Shown piece by piece: positions 15,843-24,495 of a stretch of DNA of 49,792 nt. Source of the stretch: Deferribacteraceae bacterium UBA1873 (lineage in GTDB: Bacteria; Chrysiogenota; Deferribacteres; Deferribacterales; Flexistipitaceae); the NCBI GenBank assembly GCA_002338145.1, contig DDHP01000028.1, forward strand, positions 1-49,792, read 5' to 3'. Under the pieces are notes generated by a model that saw nothing but the letters and a program-made list of their open reading frames with translations, made no database searches and had not been told where the DNA came from. The translations under genes were made by a program, and so were the position numbers. Positions within the stretch are counted from its first letter, which is position 1. Every line of letters begins with the position of its first letter.

Positions 15843-18212
15843 ATGGAGGACAAAAAGCTGGAAAACAAAAGAAATAATAGCTCAAATATCAATTACCAGG
15901 ACATAAAAAATAAGTTAAAAAAAGAACCTCAGCTCTCTGCCAATGCGGTAACAGTACTTAAAAGACGTTATCTTAAAAAAGATGAAAAGGGCAACGTCAT
16001 TGAGTCCCCTAAGGAAATGTTTCAGCGTGTTGCCATTAATATTGCTCAGGCAGAACTGTTATATGATAAAAATTGCGATATAAGCAAAACTGCAGAAAAT
16101 TTTTACAATGAAATGGCTTCTCTTAAGTTTTTACCCAATTCGCCCACACTTATGAACGCAGGTAAAGAGCTGCAGCAACTTTCTGCATGCTTCGTACTGC
16201 CTGTGGAAGATTCTCTGGAAGAAATTTTTGAATCTGTAAAACACACCGCACTTATACATAAATCAGGAGGGGGTACGGGCTTCTCATTTTCAAGACTGCG
16301 TCCCAAAGATGATGTGGTGAAAACTACAAAGGGTGTTTCCAGCGGCCCGGTTTCCTTTATGAGTGTTTTTGACTCAGCAACAGAGACTATAAAACAGGGA
16401 GGCACAAGGCGGGGTGCCAATATGGGTATCCTACGTGTTGATCATCCGGATATAATGGATTTTATTTATGCCAAAAGGGATAAATCCCGTCTTACCAACT
16501 TCAATCTTTCTGTGGGTATAACAGAAGAGTTCATGAAAGCTGTCGATGAAAACCGTGAATACGAACTTATCAACCCTAAAAACAATAAAGTATTAAAAAA
16601 GTTGAATGCCAGAGAAGTTTTCAATGAAATGGTAACCCTTGCCTGGGAAGGCGGTGATCCCGGAATAATTTTCCTTGACAGAATCAACAGAGACAATCCT
16701 ACTCCGCAGGTTGGTGAGATTGAAAGCACAAATCCCTGCGGAGAGCAACCACTGCTGCCTTACGAATCCTGCAATCTCGGCTCCATAAATGTAAGCAGGT
16801 TTGTTGATGACGGTAACATTAGATGGGGTGACTTAGAAAACACAGTAAAAACGGCTACGCATTTTCTGGACAATGTTATCGATATGAACAAATACCCTAT
16901 AAAACAGATAGAGGATATGACAAAAAGCAACAGAAAAATAGGCCTGGGCATAATGGGATGGGCTGATATGCTTGCAAAGCTGGGTATTCCTTATAATTCT
17001 GATGAAGCTTTAAAGCTGGCTGAAGATCTTATGAAATTTATAAGGGATAAAGGCAGAAAAGCATCCTCGGAAATCGCAAAAACAAGGGGCAATTTTCCTA
17101 ACTTTGAAGGAAGTATCTATCCGGAAATGGGGTTTGAATACATGAGAAATGCCACCATTACCACTATTGCTCCCACAGGGACAATATCCATAATAGCCGG
17201 AAGCTCCAGCGGAGTGGAGCCCTACTTTGCAATAGCTTTTTACAGAAATGTTATGGACAATGACAAGCTTGTGGAAGTTTGCCCTACTTTCCGGGAAATA
17301 TCAAAAAAGGAAGGATTTTTCAGCTCGGAGCTTTTTGAGTACATTGCAGAAAAAGGTACGGTAAAAGAAAGCACGGTCGTGCCTGAAAAATACAAGAAAA
17401 TTTTTGTCACTGCTCACGAAATATCCCCAAGCTGGCACGTAAGGATGCAGGCGGCATTCCAGAAATATACCGATAACGCTGTGAGCAAAACTGTAAACTT
17501 TTCCAATAAAGCCACCCCGGCTGATGTAAGAGAGGTATATGAACTGGCTTACAAAGAAGGGTGTAAAGGCATTACAATATACAGAGACGGATCCAGAACG
17601 GGTCAGGTTTTAAATGTAGGCACCTCCGAGAATAAAGAAAAAGATGAGGAAAAATTTATTGAAGTAAAAGGTACCTTTACCCCCAAACCCAGACCGAAAA
17701 TGCTTATGGGAAGAACCATCGAAATGATGACAGGCTGCGGCAAACTATATGTAACAATCAATTATGATGAAGACGGAGAGCCTTTTGAAGTTTTTACCAG
17801 CATGGGTAAAGCGGGCGGCTGTGCCCAGAGCCAGTGCGAAGCCATAGGAAGACTTATTTCAATAGTTTTAAGAAGCGGCGGGGAACCTGAAACAATTATC
17901 AGACAGCTAAAAGGGATATCCTGCCACATGAGATACGGTTTCGGACCTAATCAGGTATTAAGTTGCGCAGATGCCGTGGGCAAGGCTATTGAAAAAGCTG
18001 TAAACAGTCCTATAGAAGTTAGTGTTATTAATCAGGAAAAAATTACTGTTGATAAATTGCTGGAAGAAGCTGAAGAGGGAAAAAAAGAAGTTGATGAACA
18101 AGCAGCTACCTCAACAGTGAAAAATGGCGCCTGCCCTGAGTGTGGAGGACCTATTCAGCATGTGGAAGGTTGTGACGTATGTTATTCCTGCGGCTATTCA
18201 CACTGCTCGTGA
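15843..18212 (+). CDS. nrdJ: Adenosylcobalamin-dependent (class II) ribonucleoside-diphosphate reductase
   Basis: This enzyme makes deoxyribonucleotides using coenzyme B12, independently of oxygen. The 789-residue protein has the N-terminal redox cysteine in QLSACFVLPVEDSLEEIF. The radical-site segment STNPCGEQPLLPYESCNLGS (N-x-C-x-E) and GTGFSFSRLRPKDD are also present. The C-terminal region carries a zinc-ribbon-like CPECGGPIQHVEGC...CYSCGY, typical of the long NrdJ class. I chose the ATG at 15843 because AAAGGAGG precedes it; an upstream in-frame TTG at 15789 would add 18 residues and has no ribosome-binding site. No separate nrdA, nrdB or nrdD is in the window. Confidence 0.94.
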   Translation: MEDKKLENKRNNSSNINYQDIKNKLKKEPQLSANAVTVLKRRYLKKDEKGNVIESPKEMFQRVAINIAQAELLYDKNCDISKTAENFYNEMASLKFLPNSPTLMNAGKELQQLSACFVLPVEDSLEEIFESVKHTALIHKSGGGTGFSFSRLRPKDDVVKTTKGVSSGPVSFMSVFDSATETIKQGGTRRGANMGILRVDHPDIMDFIYAKRDKSRLTNFNLSVGITEEFMKAVDENREYELINPKNNKVLKKLNAREVFNEMVTLAWEGGDPGIIFLDRINRDNPTPQVGEIESTNPCGEQPLLPYESCNLGSINVSRFVDDGNIRWGDLENTVKTATHFLDNVIDMNKYPIKQIEDMTKSNRKIGLGIMGWADMLAKLGIPYNSDEALKLAEDLMKFIRDKGRKASSEIAKTRGNFPNFEGSIYPEMGFEYMRNATITTIAPTGTISIIAGSSSGVEPYFAIAFYRNVMDNDKLVEVCPTFREISKKEGFFSSELFEYIAEKGTVKESTVVPEKYKKIFVTAHEISPSWHVRMQAAFQKYTDNAVSKTVNFSNKATPADVREVYELAYKEGCKGITIYRDGSRTGQVLNVGTSENKEKDEEKFIEVKGTFTPKPRPKMLMGRTIEMMTGCGKLYVTINYDEDGEPFEVFTSMGKAGGCAQSQCEAIGRLISIVLRSGGEPETIIRQLKGISCHMRYGFGPNQVLSCADAVGKAIEKAVNSPIEVSVINQEKITVDKLLEEAEEGKKEVDEQAATSTVKNGACPECGGPIQHVEGCDVCYSCGYSHCS

Positions 18213-18263
18213 GAAATAATGGAATTTATGAAAAAGACAAAGCTATACTAATAGATTTAAATT

Positions 18264-18295
18264 TGCCAAATGTTTAGCATTGACAGAATTTGGCA
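18264..18295. repeat. Inverted repeat downstream of nrdJ
   Basis: TGCCAAAT and ATTTGGCA form an 8-base perfect stem around a 16-base loop, 52 bases after the nrdJ stop. A TTGACA hexamer lies within the loop. No T-run follows directly. It may be an operator or a weak terminator. Confidence 0.35.
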
Positions 18296-18348
18296 GCATC
18301 TTAAAACGTTAGATTTTTTCACGAGTAAAAAAATGGGAAACCCTGCTC

Positions 18349-18377
18349 TTGAAATAATGACTTTTGTGGAATAATAT
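18349..18377 (+). promoter_or_regulatory. Candidate sigma-70-type promoter of the STAS / receiver-phosphatase module
   Basis: TTGAAA at 18349-18354 is separated by 17 bases from TAATAT at 18372-18377, with TATAAT overlapping it at 18377-18382. The STAS start codon is about 38 bases further on, with GGAGG at the correct distance. Confidence 0.45.
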
Positions 18378-18414
18378 ATAATCGATTTGATAAACATCAT
18401 AACGGAGGATTCAA

Positions 18415-18720
18415 ATGGAGCATAATATTAAAGTGGAACTGGAAAACAGCAATACCTTAAAAATAACAGGTGATGTGAAAAATATAGACGACTATCAGCT
18501 TCTTAAAGAAAATGCCATTGAGTTAAGGGACAAAGGAGTACAATCTCTGACCATTATTTTTGCTGATTCCAGCTCCATCACTTCTTCTGTGATAGGTTTT
18601 CTTTTAAAACTCGTTCAAAAAGATGGGGTAAATCTTAACATTAAAGTGGCAAAGGATTCTTTATATTCACTAATGGAAACACTGAGTCTGAACAGTATTT
18701 TTAATGTCGAAAAGATTTAA
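18415..18720 (+). CDS. STAS-domain anti-sigma factor antagonist
   Basis: The 101-residue protein is a single STAS domain. The core SLTIIFADSSSITSSVIGFL corresponds to the SpoIIAA/RsbV helix that carries the phosphorylated serine. Here S57-S58 occupy that place, with T56 replacing the usual aspartate. Such proteins bind a serine kinase when unphosphorylated and release its target. It is 14 bases upstream of a gene encoding both a kinase-type and a phosphatase domain, its probable partner. GGAGG precedes the ATG. Confidence 0.85.
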   Translation: MEHNIKVELENSNTLKITGDVKNIDDYQLLKENAIELRDKGVQSLTIIFADSSSITSSVIGFLLKLVQKDGVNLNIKVAKDSLYSLMETLSLNSIFNVEKI

Positions 18721-18734
18721 TGTAATTCTTTTTT

Positions 18735-20438
18735 ATGCCTGATAAAGACGGTTTCAGCCACCCCAATACAAAACATATCCTGAAGTCACTGTCCGTTCTT
18801 ATTGCTGAAGATGAGGAAATGACACTCAGTATAGTTTCAAACCTTGTATCTCCTTATGTCAAAAAAGTATATACAGCAAAAAACGGCAGTGAGGCTTTAA
18901 GTATTTTTATGGAAAATGATATAGACCTGCTGATTACCGATTATTGGATGCCCTATATGAACGGCTTAGAGCTCATAAAGGAAGTCAAAGCCAAAAATAG
19001 CGATTTACCAGCCATCCTGCTTACAGCACATTCTGACGGAATAAATGTAGTCGACGCCGTGAACTTTGGCATCAGCAGATTTCTTACCAAACCGGTGGAT
19101 TTTGAAAAACTGAAAAATGCCATAGAGTATTCAATTCAAAATATTATAATTAAGAGACTTGAATTATCTAACAAACAAAAGGAAATAGGATTACTTAAGT
19201 ACAAAGAAAAACACCACCAGTCACAGGAGAACCAAGCTTACAAAAAGCAACTCAATATAATAAAAAACGATCTGACAAACTCCTCACCTTATGATGATAT
19301 AACAAAACCCAAAAATATTTTTTATTTTCATCATTATTACAAACCATTTGAAATATTGAGTGGCGACTGTTATTCACTACGAAAACTGCAAAATGACAAA
19401 TTTTTCCTTTTTATTTTAGATATAATGGGTAAAGGCCTTTCAGCATCAGTGACGGCAATATCCTCAACATCCTATATCAATCATCTTATAAATGCTAATC
19501 TGTATAATATAAACAATCCCCTTGCAAGCCTTGTGGATAAATACCTGTATTTTGTAAAAGACATTCTCCTTGACGAGGAAATGGTATGTGGAGTCTTTGC
19601 TGTTTTCGACTTCAATAACCTTACATGTGAGTTTACCAATTTTTCCATGCCCCCTATTTTTTTAAAAAATAAACAAAATAAAATAACAAAACTCAATTCC
19701 AATGAAATGCCTATAACCCAGTTTACAAACAAGTTTAATATCAAAAATATCGAACTTACAAATATAAAAAATATTGTATTTTGTTCTGACGGATTAATAG
19801 AATCTATGGCTAATAATAACGATATTTACCTTAACTCAATTGAACAAGACTTGTTTAATTCTGATTATTTTTCCGATCTGCAGGAGCGTATACAAGAAAA
19901 CATTCAGGAAATCCCGGACGACACCACGATATTTTTTATAAATAATTTGTCAATAAAAGGTATTTTTGAAAAAAGTTTTACAATTAAATCATCAAATAGC
20001 GAAATAAACTCATTCCTTACAAATGTATACAAGAGAATGGAAAAACTGAGCAGGCTAACCCATCTTACTCCCAAAATTTCCATGATACTGAACGAACTGC
20101 TTGTCAATGCTCATGAGCACGGAAATTTGGAGATTACTCCCGAAACAAAAAACAAAAAAATATTAAATGGTAATTACGATGACTATGTAACTGAAAAAGA
20201 ACAGGAAATGGATAAAAATATTTCAGTATTATTTACAATTTCACTAACAAAAAAAGAATTGTATCTTATTGTTTCTGATGAAGGTAAAGGATTCAGCCCA
20301 CATATAATGTCAAAGGAAAAACCAAACAGTGAAAATTTTAGCGGAAGGGGATTGAAAATTATTAAAACATTATCAAAAGATTTTTTCTTAAACAATAAAG
20401 GTAATCAAATTGCCGTAATTATCAGTTTAGACACATAA
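18735..20438 (+). CDS. Response regulator with PP2C-type (SpoIIE) phosphatase and serine-kinase ATPase domains
   Basis: One 567-residue protein holds three modules. A receiver covers about 18-135 with D69 (LLITDYWMPYMNG). A linker helix follows. A PP2C domain covers about 200-405 with metal-binding aspartates D211 (GDCYS), D229 (LDIMGKGLSAS) and D352 (CSDGLIE). A GHKL ATPase covers about 420-567 with N458 (NELLVNAHEHG), DEGKGF and SGRGLKIIK. The architecture equals Shewanella CrsR, which phosphorylates and dephosphorylates the STAS protein CrsA and sequesters RpoS. By analogy this protein sets the STAS protein's state under phosphorelay input. No clear ribosome-binding site precedes the ATG, so translation may be coupled to the STAS gene. 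Confidence 0.88.
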   Translation: MPDKDGFSHPNTKHILKSLSVLIAEDEEMTLSIVSNLVSPYVKKVYTAKNGSEALSIFMENDIDLLITDYWMPYMNGLELIKEVKAKNSDLPAILLTAHSDGINVVDAVNFGISRFLTKPVDFEKLKNAIEYSIQNIIIKRLELSNKQKEIGLLKYKEKHHQSQENQAYKKQLNIIKNDLTNSSPYDDITKPKNIFYFHHYYKPFEILSGDCYSLRKLQNDKFFLFILDIMGKGLSASVTAISSTSYINHLINANLYNINNPLASLVDKYLYFVKDILLDEEMVCGVFAVFDFNNLTCEFTNFSMPPIFLKNKQNKITKLNSNEMPITQFTNKFNIKNIELTNIKNIVFCSDGLIESMANNNDIYLNSIEQDLFNSDYFSDLQERIQENIQEIPDDTTIFFINNLSIKGIFEKSFTIKSSNSEINSFLTNVYKRMEKLSRLTHLTPKISMILNELLVNAHEHGNLEITPETKNKKILNGNYDDYVTEKEQEMDKNISVLFTISLTKKELYLIVSDEGKGFSPHIMSKEKPNSENFSGRGLKIIKTLSKDFFLNNKGNQIAVIISLDT

Positions 20439-20456
20439 ATACAAAAAATCCTATAA

Positions 20457-22115
20457 CTATTTATCTATGTAGACACTCATCTGAAATCCGCCTGTTTCGG
20501 ATTCCGTGGACGTAAAAAATTTATAAAAAATGGAATATTTATCCAGAATTGATTTTATTACATAAATACCAAGCCCTGTACCTGATTTTTTTGTGGTATA
20601 AAAAGGAGAACCTAAGTTTTTTTTAATTTCTTCATTTAATCCATGACCATTATCCATGTAATCTAACCTTACTTTATCCTCTGACAGCTGTGATCTGACA
20701 ATTATACTACAATCATTTTTACTTTCATAACTATTCAATACAAGATTCCATAAAATCTGATAAAATTCTTCCCTGCTAAATGGTATTTCAAAATCAGAAA
20801 GTATATTATACTCCAAGTATATACCTTCAAAAAGCTGGAAATCCTTTATATAGTCACCGAATTCCCTGATAATTTCACTAAACAGGTGACGCTCACCAAA
20901 ACTTCTGCTGCCCAGAATATTGCTTACAGAAAAATTATCACTCTCATAGTTTCTGTTTTTAGTAACAAACAGCAAATTATTCAGAGCAAGCTCAAGTCGT
21001 GAAATTTCCCTGTTTATAATACTTACCAGCCTTTCATTATCCCGATATTTCTTTTGTAACAAATGAAAACTGCCCTTTATTGCACCTAACGGATTTTTAA
21101 TTTCATGAGCAACAACCGCAGCAAATTCACCTAAAAATGCCAGTTTTTCCTTTTGAATAAGCTCGCTTTTCAAATTCTCCCGCTCAGTTACATCCTGAAA
21201 GATAAATAAAGAACCAAGATTATATTGGTTGGGGTGAGTAAATTTTTGAAATTTGTATCCAATATATCTATTATTAAAAAAAATAATATTCTCATCATCT
21301 TCGGCACCAGGGATAATATCTTTTACTCTGCGTCCCAGAGTTTCCTTTTCTTTGGAACCGATTATTTTAAGTGAAGAATTATTGCAGGAGATAATACTCC
21401 CGGCAGAATTCAAAACAAAAATACCAATATTAATATTTTCCACTACAAGCTCATGAATATTCTCCAATTCCCGCAGCTTGTTTTCATAAAAACGGGTTTC
21501 CTGCTCTTTTTTAACATACTTTTTGTGCAAAAAGTGGGAAAGAAAAAGCATTACAACAAATACCAGGCAGTACTGAGTCATACTAAAAGTAAAATCATAT
21601 CTGGAAACAGATAGCTCTTTTAAAAGATCAAAATATATAAATGAATAAACCAAAAAAATGACAAAAGACAAAATTGCTGCCACGCCCCCTTTTATCCCGT
21701 CAAAAAAACTTAGATAAATTACAATTAAGGCGTACAAAATTAAAAATGGGCTTTCAATAAAACCTGTTTTTACTACAAGATAGCTGACTATAAAAAAATC
21801 AAAGGCTGCCTGCATGTAAAACAATATTTTTTGCGGGACAAGTCTTACTGCAAAAAATATAATAAGTGAAAAGAAAGCTATAAGTATTCCGATATTAAAA
21901 AAAAATGTATCTTTTATGCGAAAATATTCAAAATCCACAAAAAGCATCATTTCATGCCCGAGAATCATATTGAGCAAAAAAACCAACAAAATAATAAAAA
22001 AATACAGGGATAACCGAACGAGAATAATAAAATTATTTACATTTTCAGACAATACACCGAAATGATAAAAAGCTGGACTTTTATCATTGTTTTCCTGAAA
22101 TGAAACTTGAGTCAA
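20457..22115 (-). CDS. pilS: PilS-type membrane sensor histidine kinase
   Basis: The 552-residue protein has about six N-terminal membrane helices (residues 28-195). A coiled linker follows, then a PAS domain (about 220-310), HisKA with H337 (VVAHEIKNPLGAI), and an ATPase domain with NLVLNSYES, DNGHG and GTGLGIYV. This is the PilS layout, and it directly follows pilB, pilT and pilC, as pilS does in several species. It probably senses pilin levels in the membrane. Its usual partner PilR is not next to it; the following gene is convergent. The start is TTG with AGGAG 7-8 bases upstream. Confidence 0.8.
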   Translation of the reverse strand: MTQVSFQENNDKSPAFYHFGVLSENVNNFIILVRLSLYFFIILLVFLLNMILGHEMMLFVDFEYFRIKDTFFFNIGILIAFFSLIIFFAVRLVPQKILFYMQAAFDFFIVSYLVVKTGFIESPFLILYALIVIYLSFFDGIKGGVAAILSFVIFLVYSFIYFDLLKELSVSRYDFTFSMTQYCLVFVVMLFLSHFLHKKYVKKEQETRFYENKLRELENIHELVVENINIGIFVLNSAGSIISCNNSSLKIIGSKEKETLGRRVKDIIPGAEDDENIIFFNNRYIGYKFQKFTHPNQYNLGSLFIFQDVTERENLKSELIQKEKLAFLGEFAAVVAHEIKNPLGAIKGSFHLLQKKYRDNERLVSIINREISRLELALNNLLFVTKNRNYESDNFSVSNILGSRSFGERHLFSEIIREFGDYIKDFQLFEGIYLEYNILSDFEIPFSREEFYQILWNLVLNSYESKNDCSIIVRSQLSEDKVRLDYMDNGHGLNEEIKKNLGSPFYTTKKSGTGLGIYVIKSILDKYSIFYKFFTSTESETGGFQMSVYIDK

Positions 22116-22139
22116 AAAAAGCTCCTAAATAAAAAAACA

Positions 22140-23348
22140 TTATCCAACAACAGATCCCAGTTTAAAAATCGGCAAATACATAGCAATGATGACAAAACCA
22201 ACTGCTCCGCCTACAAATATCATAAGCATCGGTTCAATCATTTTCGTTAACCCCTCTACCGCTCTGTCGACTTCATCGTCATAAAAGTCAGCTATTTTGG
22301 TCAGCATCTGATCCAAGGCACCTGTTTCCTCTCCTACCGAAATCATTTGAGTAACCATGGGAGGAAATACTCCCGCCTTTTCCAAAGGAGCAACCACGGT
22401 TTTACCACTTTCAATATCAACTTTACTTCTAAGTAAATGTCTTTCTATCACCTTATTTCCACTTGTTCTGGCAACAATATCCAAAGCTTCCAAAATAGCT
22501 ACCCCGCTGCTAAGTAACGTTCCAAATGTTCTTGTAAATTTTGAAATCGACACCTTTTTAATAAGATCACCTATTTTAGGGACTTTTAATAGAAATCGGT
22601 CAATGGCATACCGCCCCCGCTCAGTCCTTTTGTACAACAACCCTACAGTAACACTCAAAATTACTATAAAAGCCGCTATAAGTCCTCCTCCATACCAACT
22701 GGACAGGAAATTACTTAACGATATGGTAAACTGTGTCAATGCCGGAAGAGTCCCGCCAAATCCTGAATACATTTCCTCAAATTTGGGGATTATAAATACC
22801 ATCAACCCCCAAACTACCAAAACAGCTACAATAAGTACTATGGAAGGATACATCATTGCTGATTTTACTTTACGTTTGAGAGAAATAGATTTTTCCATAT
22901 ATACTGAAAGCCTGTCCAAAATAGTATCCAATAACCCTCCGGCTTCACCGGCGGCAACCATATTGATATAAAGGGTTCCAAAAGTATTTTTATGCTTTTC
23001 GAGAGCTTTGTGAAAAGTAGAACCTTGCTCTATTTGAGTTTTTATATCTTCAAAAATATTTCTCAGCTTCTTTTTGGGGGCCTGATTTGCCACAATCTCT
23101 AATGATTTTACAATTGACAGACCCGCGTTTATCATCGTAGCCAACTGTCTTGTTACAATAACAAGATCCTCTTCTGTAATTTTTTCCCCAAATGACAGTT
23201 CAATATTTTTCCAGTCCATTTTAAGCTGGTCAACAGATATTTTCCTGTTTTTCAGTATTCTGGCAGCTTCATCTTTGTTTTTCGCCTGAATTTGTCCATT
23301 AGTGGGTTTGCCGGATAAATCAATACCTTTATAGGAATATTTGGGCAT
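22140..23348 (-). CDS. pilC: Type IV pilus inner-membrane platform protein
   Basis: PilC anchors the pilus motors and helps insert and remove pilin subunits. The 402-residue protein starts PKYSYKGIDLSGKPTNGQI. It has two GspF domains, each with the typical EQGSTFHKALEKH or ESGKTVVAPLEKAGVFP type motif followed by MVAAGEAGG and MISVGEETGALD. Three membrane helices lie at about 165-190, 215-235 and 375-395. AAGGAGG precedes the ATG. It lies 18 bases after pilT and 24 before pilS. Confidence 0.94.
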   Translation of the reverse strand: MPKYSYKGIDLSGKPTNGQIQAKNKDEAARILKNRKISVDQLKMDWKNIELSFGEKITEEDLVIVTRQLATMINAGLSIVKSLEIVANQAPKKKLRNIFEDIKTQIEQGSTFHKALEKHKNTFGTLYINMVAAGEAGGLLDTILDRLSVYMEKSISLKRKVKSAMMYPSIVLIVAVLVVWGLMVFIIPKFEEMYSGFGGTLPALTQFTISLSNFLSSWYGGGLIAAFIVILSVTVGLLYKRTERGRYAIDRFLLKVPKIGDLIKKVSISKFTRTFGTLLSSGVAILEALDIVARTSGNKVIERHLLRSKVDIESGKTVVAPLEKAGVFPPMVTQMISVGEETGALDQMLTKIADFYDDEVDRAVEGLTKMIEPMLMIFVGGAVGFVIIAMYLPIFKLGSVVG

Positions 23349-23366
23349 TTATTCCTCCTTTATTGT

Positions 23367-24464
23367 TCAAAAACGACTTTTACCTTTTTTGACACCTATA
23401 TCCTCACGCTCGATAAGCTGTTTCACTTCTTCCGGGTATACCGCCCTGTTCACAGCGTCATCGTAAGAAATTAGTTTCTTTTTGTATAAACTGAATAAAG
23501 ACTGGGTCATTGTAATCATGCCATGCTCCGCCTGACCGGACTGCATCATGGAATAAATCTGGTGAAGTTTATCTTCTCTGATAAGGTTCCTTATCCCTGA
23601 ATTGGGAACAAGTACTTCACATGCAAGCACCCTACCCTTACCGTCAGATCTCTGAATTAACTGTTGACACACAACACCCTCCAATACAAAAGAAAGCTGC
23701 GCTCTTATCTGGGGCTGCTGGTGTGGGGGAAACACATCAATTATACGGTTAATAGTCTGAACAGCACTGTTTGTATGTAATGTCCCAAAAGTAAGATGCC
23801 CCGTCTCCGATACGGTAAGTGCAGCCTCGATTGTTTCAAGATCACGCATTTCACCTATTAAAACCACATCAGGATCCTGTCTTAAAATATATTTCAGTGC
23901 TCTTGCAAAAGATTTGGTGTCAGCATTAACTTCACGCTGATTTACCATAGCTTTTTTGTGAGCATGCAAATATTCTATTGGATCTTCAACAGTTACGATA
24001 TGGACTTTTTTCTCATTATTAACTTTGTCTACCATTGAAGCAAGAGTTGTTGATTTACCGCTGCCTGTGGGTCCTGTAACCAAGACAAGCCCCCTGGATT
24101 TTTCACATAAACTTTCTACAATCTTCGGAACTCCAAGCTTATCAAATGACATAACTTTGTAAGGAATCCTTCTGATAGCAGCCGCCATAGCCCCCCTTTG
24201 CATAAAAAAATTGGCTCTAAATCGGCTCAGGCCTTTTATTCCAAAGGAAAGGTCAAGTTCCAATTCCTCTTCAAAACGCTTTTTTTGTGCTTCTGTCATA
24301 ATACTATAACACATTTTCTTTGTATCCGACGGATTAAAAGACTCTCCTTCTGTTTTAACAAGTTCACCGTCTACCCTGTAAACAGGAGCAGTACCCACCG
24401 TTAAATGCAAATCACTGGCATCAAGATCAATCATTTTCTGAAGTAATTCCTGCAACGTATACAT
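23367..24464 (-). CDS. pilT: Type IV pilus retraction ATPase
   Basis: PilT powers pilus retraction and twitching movement. The 365-residue protein has Walker A VTGPTGSGKSTTLASMVD, the Asp box EDPIEYLHAHKKAMVNQRE, Walker B PDVVLIGEMRD and the His box GHLTFGTLHTNSA. It also carries the PilT-specific C-terminal retraction motif region (QSLFSLYKKKLISYDDA). It lacks the MshEN N-domain found in PilB, which fits PilT. It sits between pilB (31 bases) and pilC. Confidence 0.94.
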   Translation of the reverse strand: MYTLQELLQKMIDLDASDLHLTVGTAPVYRVDGELVKTEGESFNPSDTKKMCYSIMTEAQKKRFEEELELDLSFGIKGLSRFRANFFMQRGAMAAAIRRIPYKVMSFDKLGVPKIVESLCEKSRGLVLVTGPTGSGKSTTLASMVDKVNNEKKVHIVTVEDPIEYLHAHKKAMVNQREVNADTKSFARALKYILRQDPDVVLIGEMRDLETIEAALTVSETGHLTFGTLHTNSAVQTINRIIDVFPPHQQPQIRAQLSFVLEGVVCQQLIQRSDGKGRVLACEVLVPNSGIRNLIREDKLHQIYSMMQSGQAEHGMITMTQSLFSLYKKKLISYDDAVNRAVYPEEVKQLIEREDIGVKKGKSRF

Positions 24465-24495
24465 ATAACCCCCTTATTAAAACTGAATCAATATA

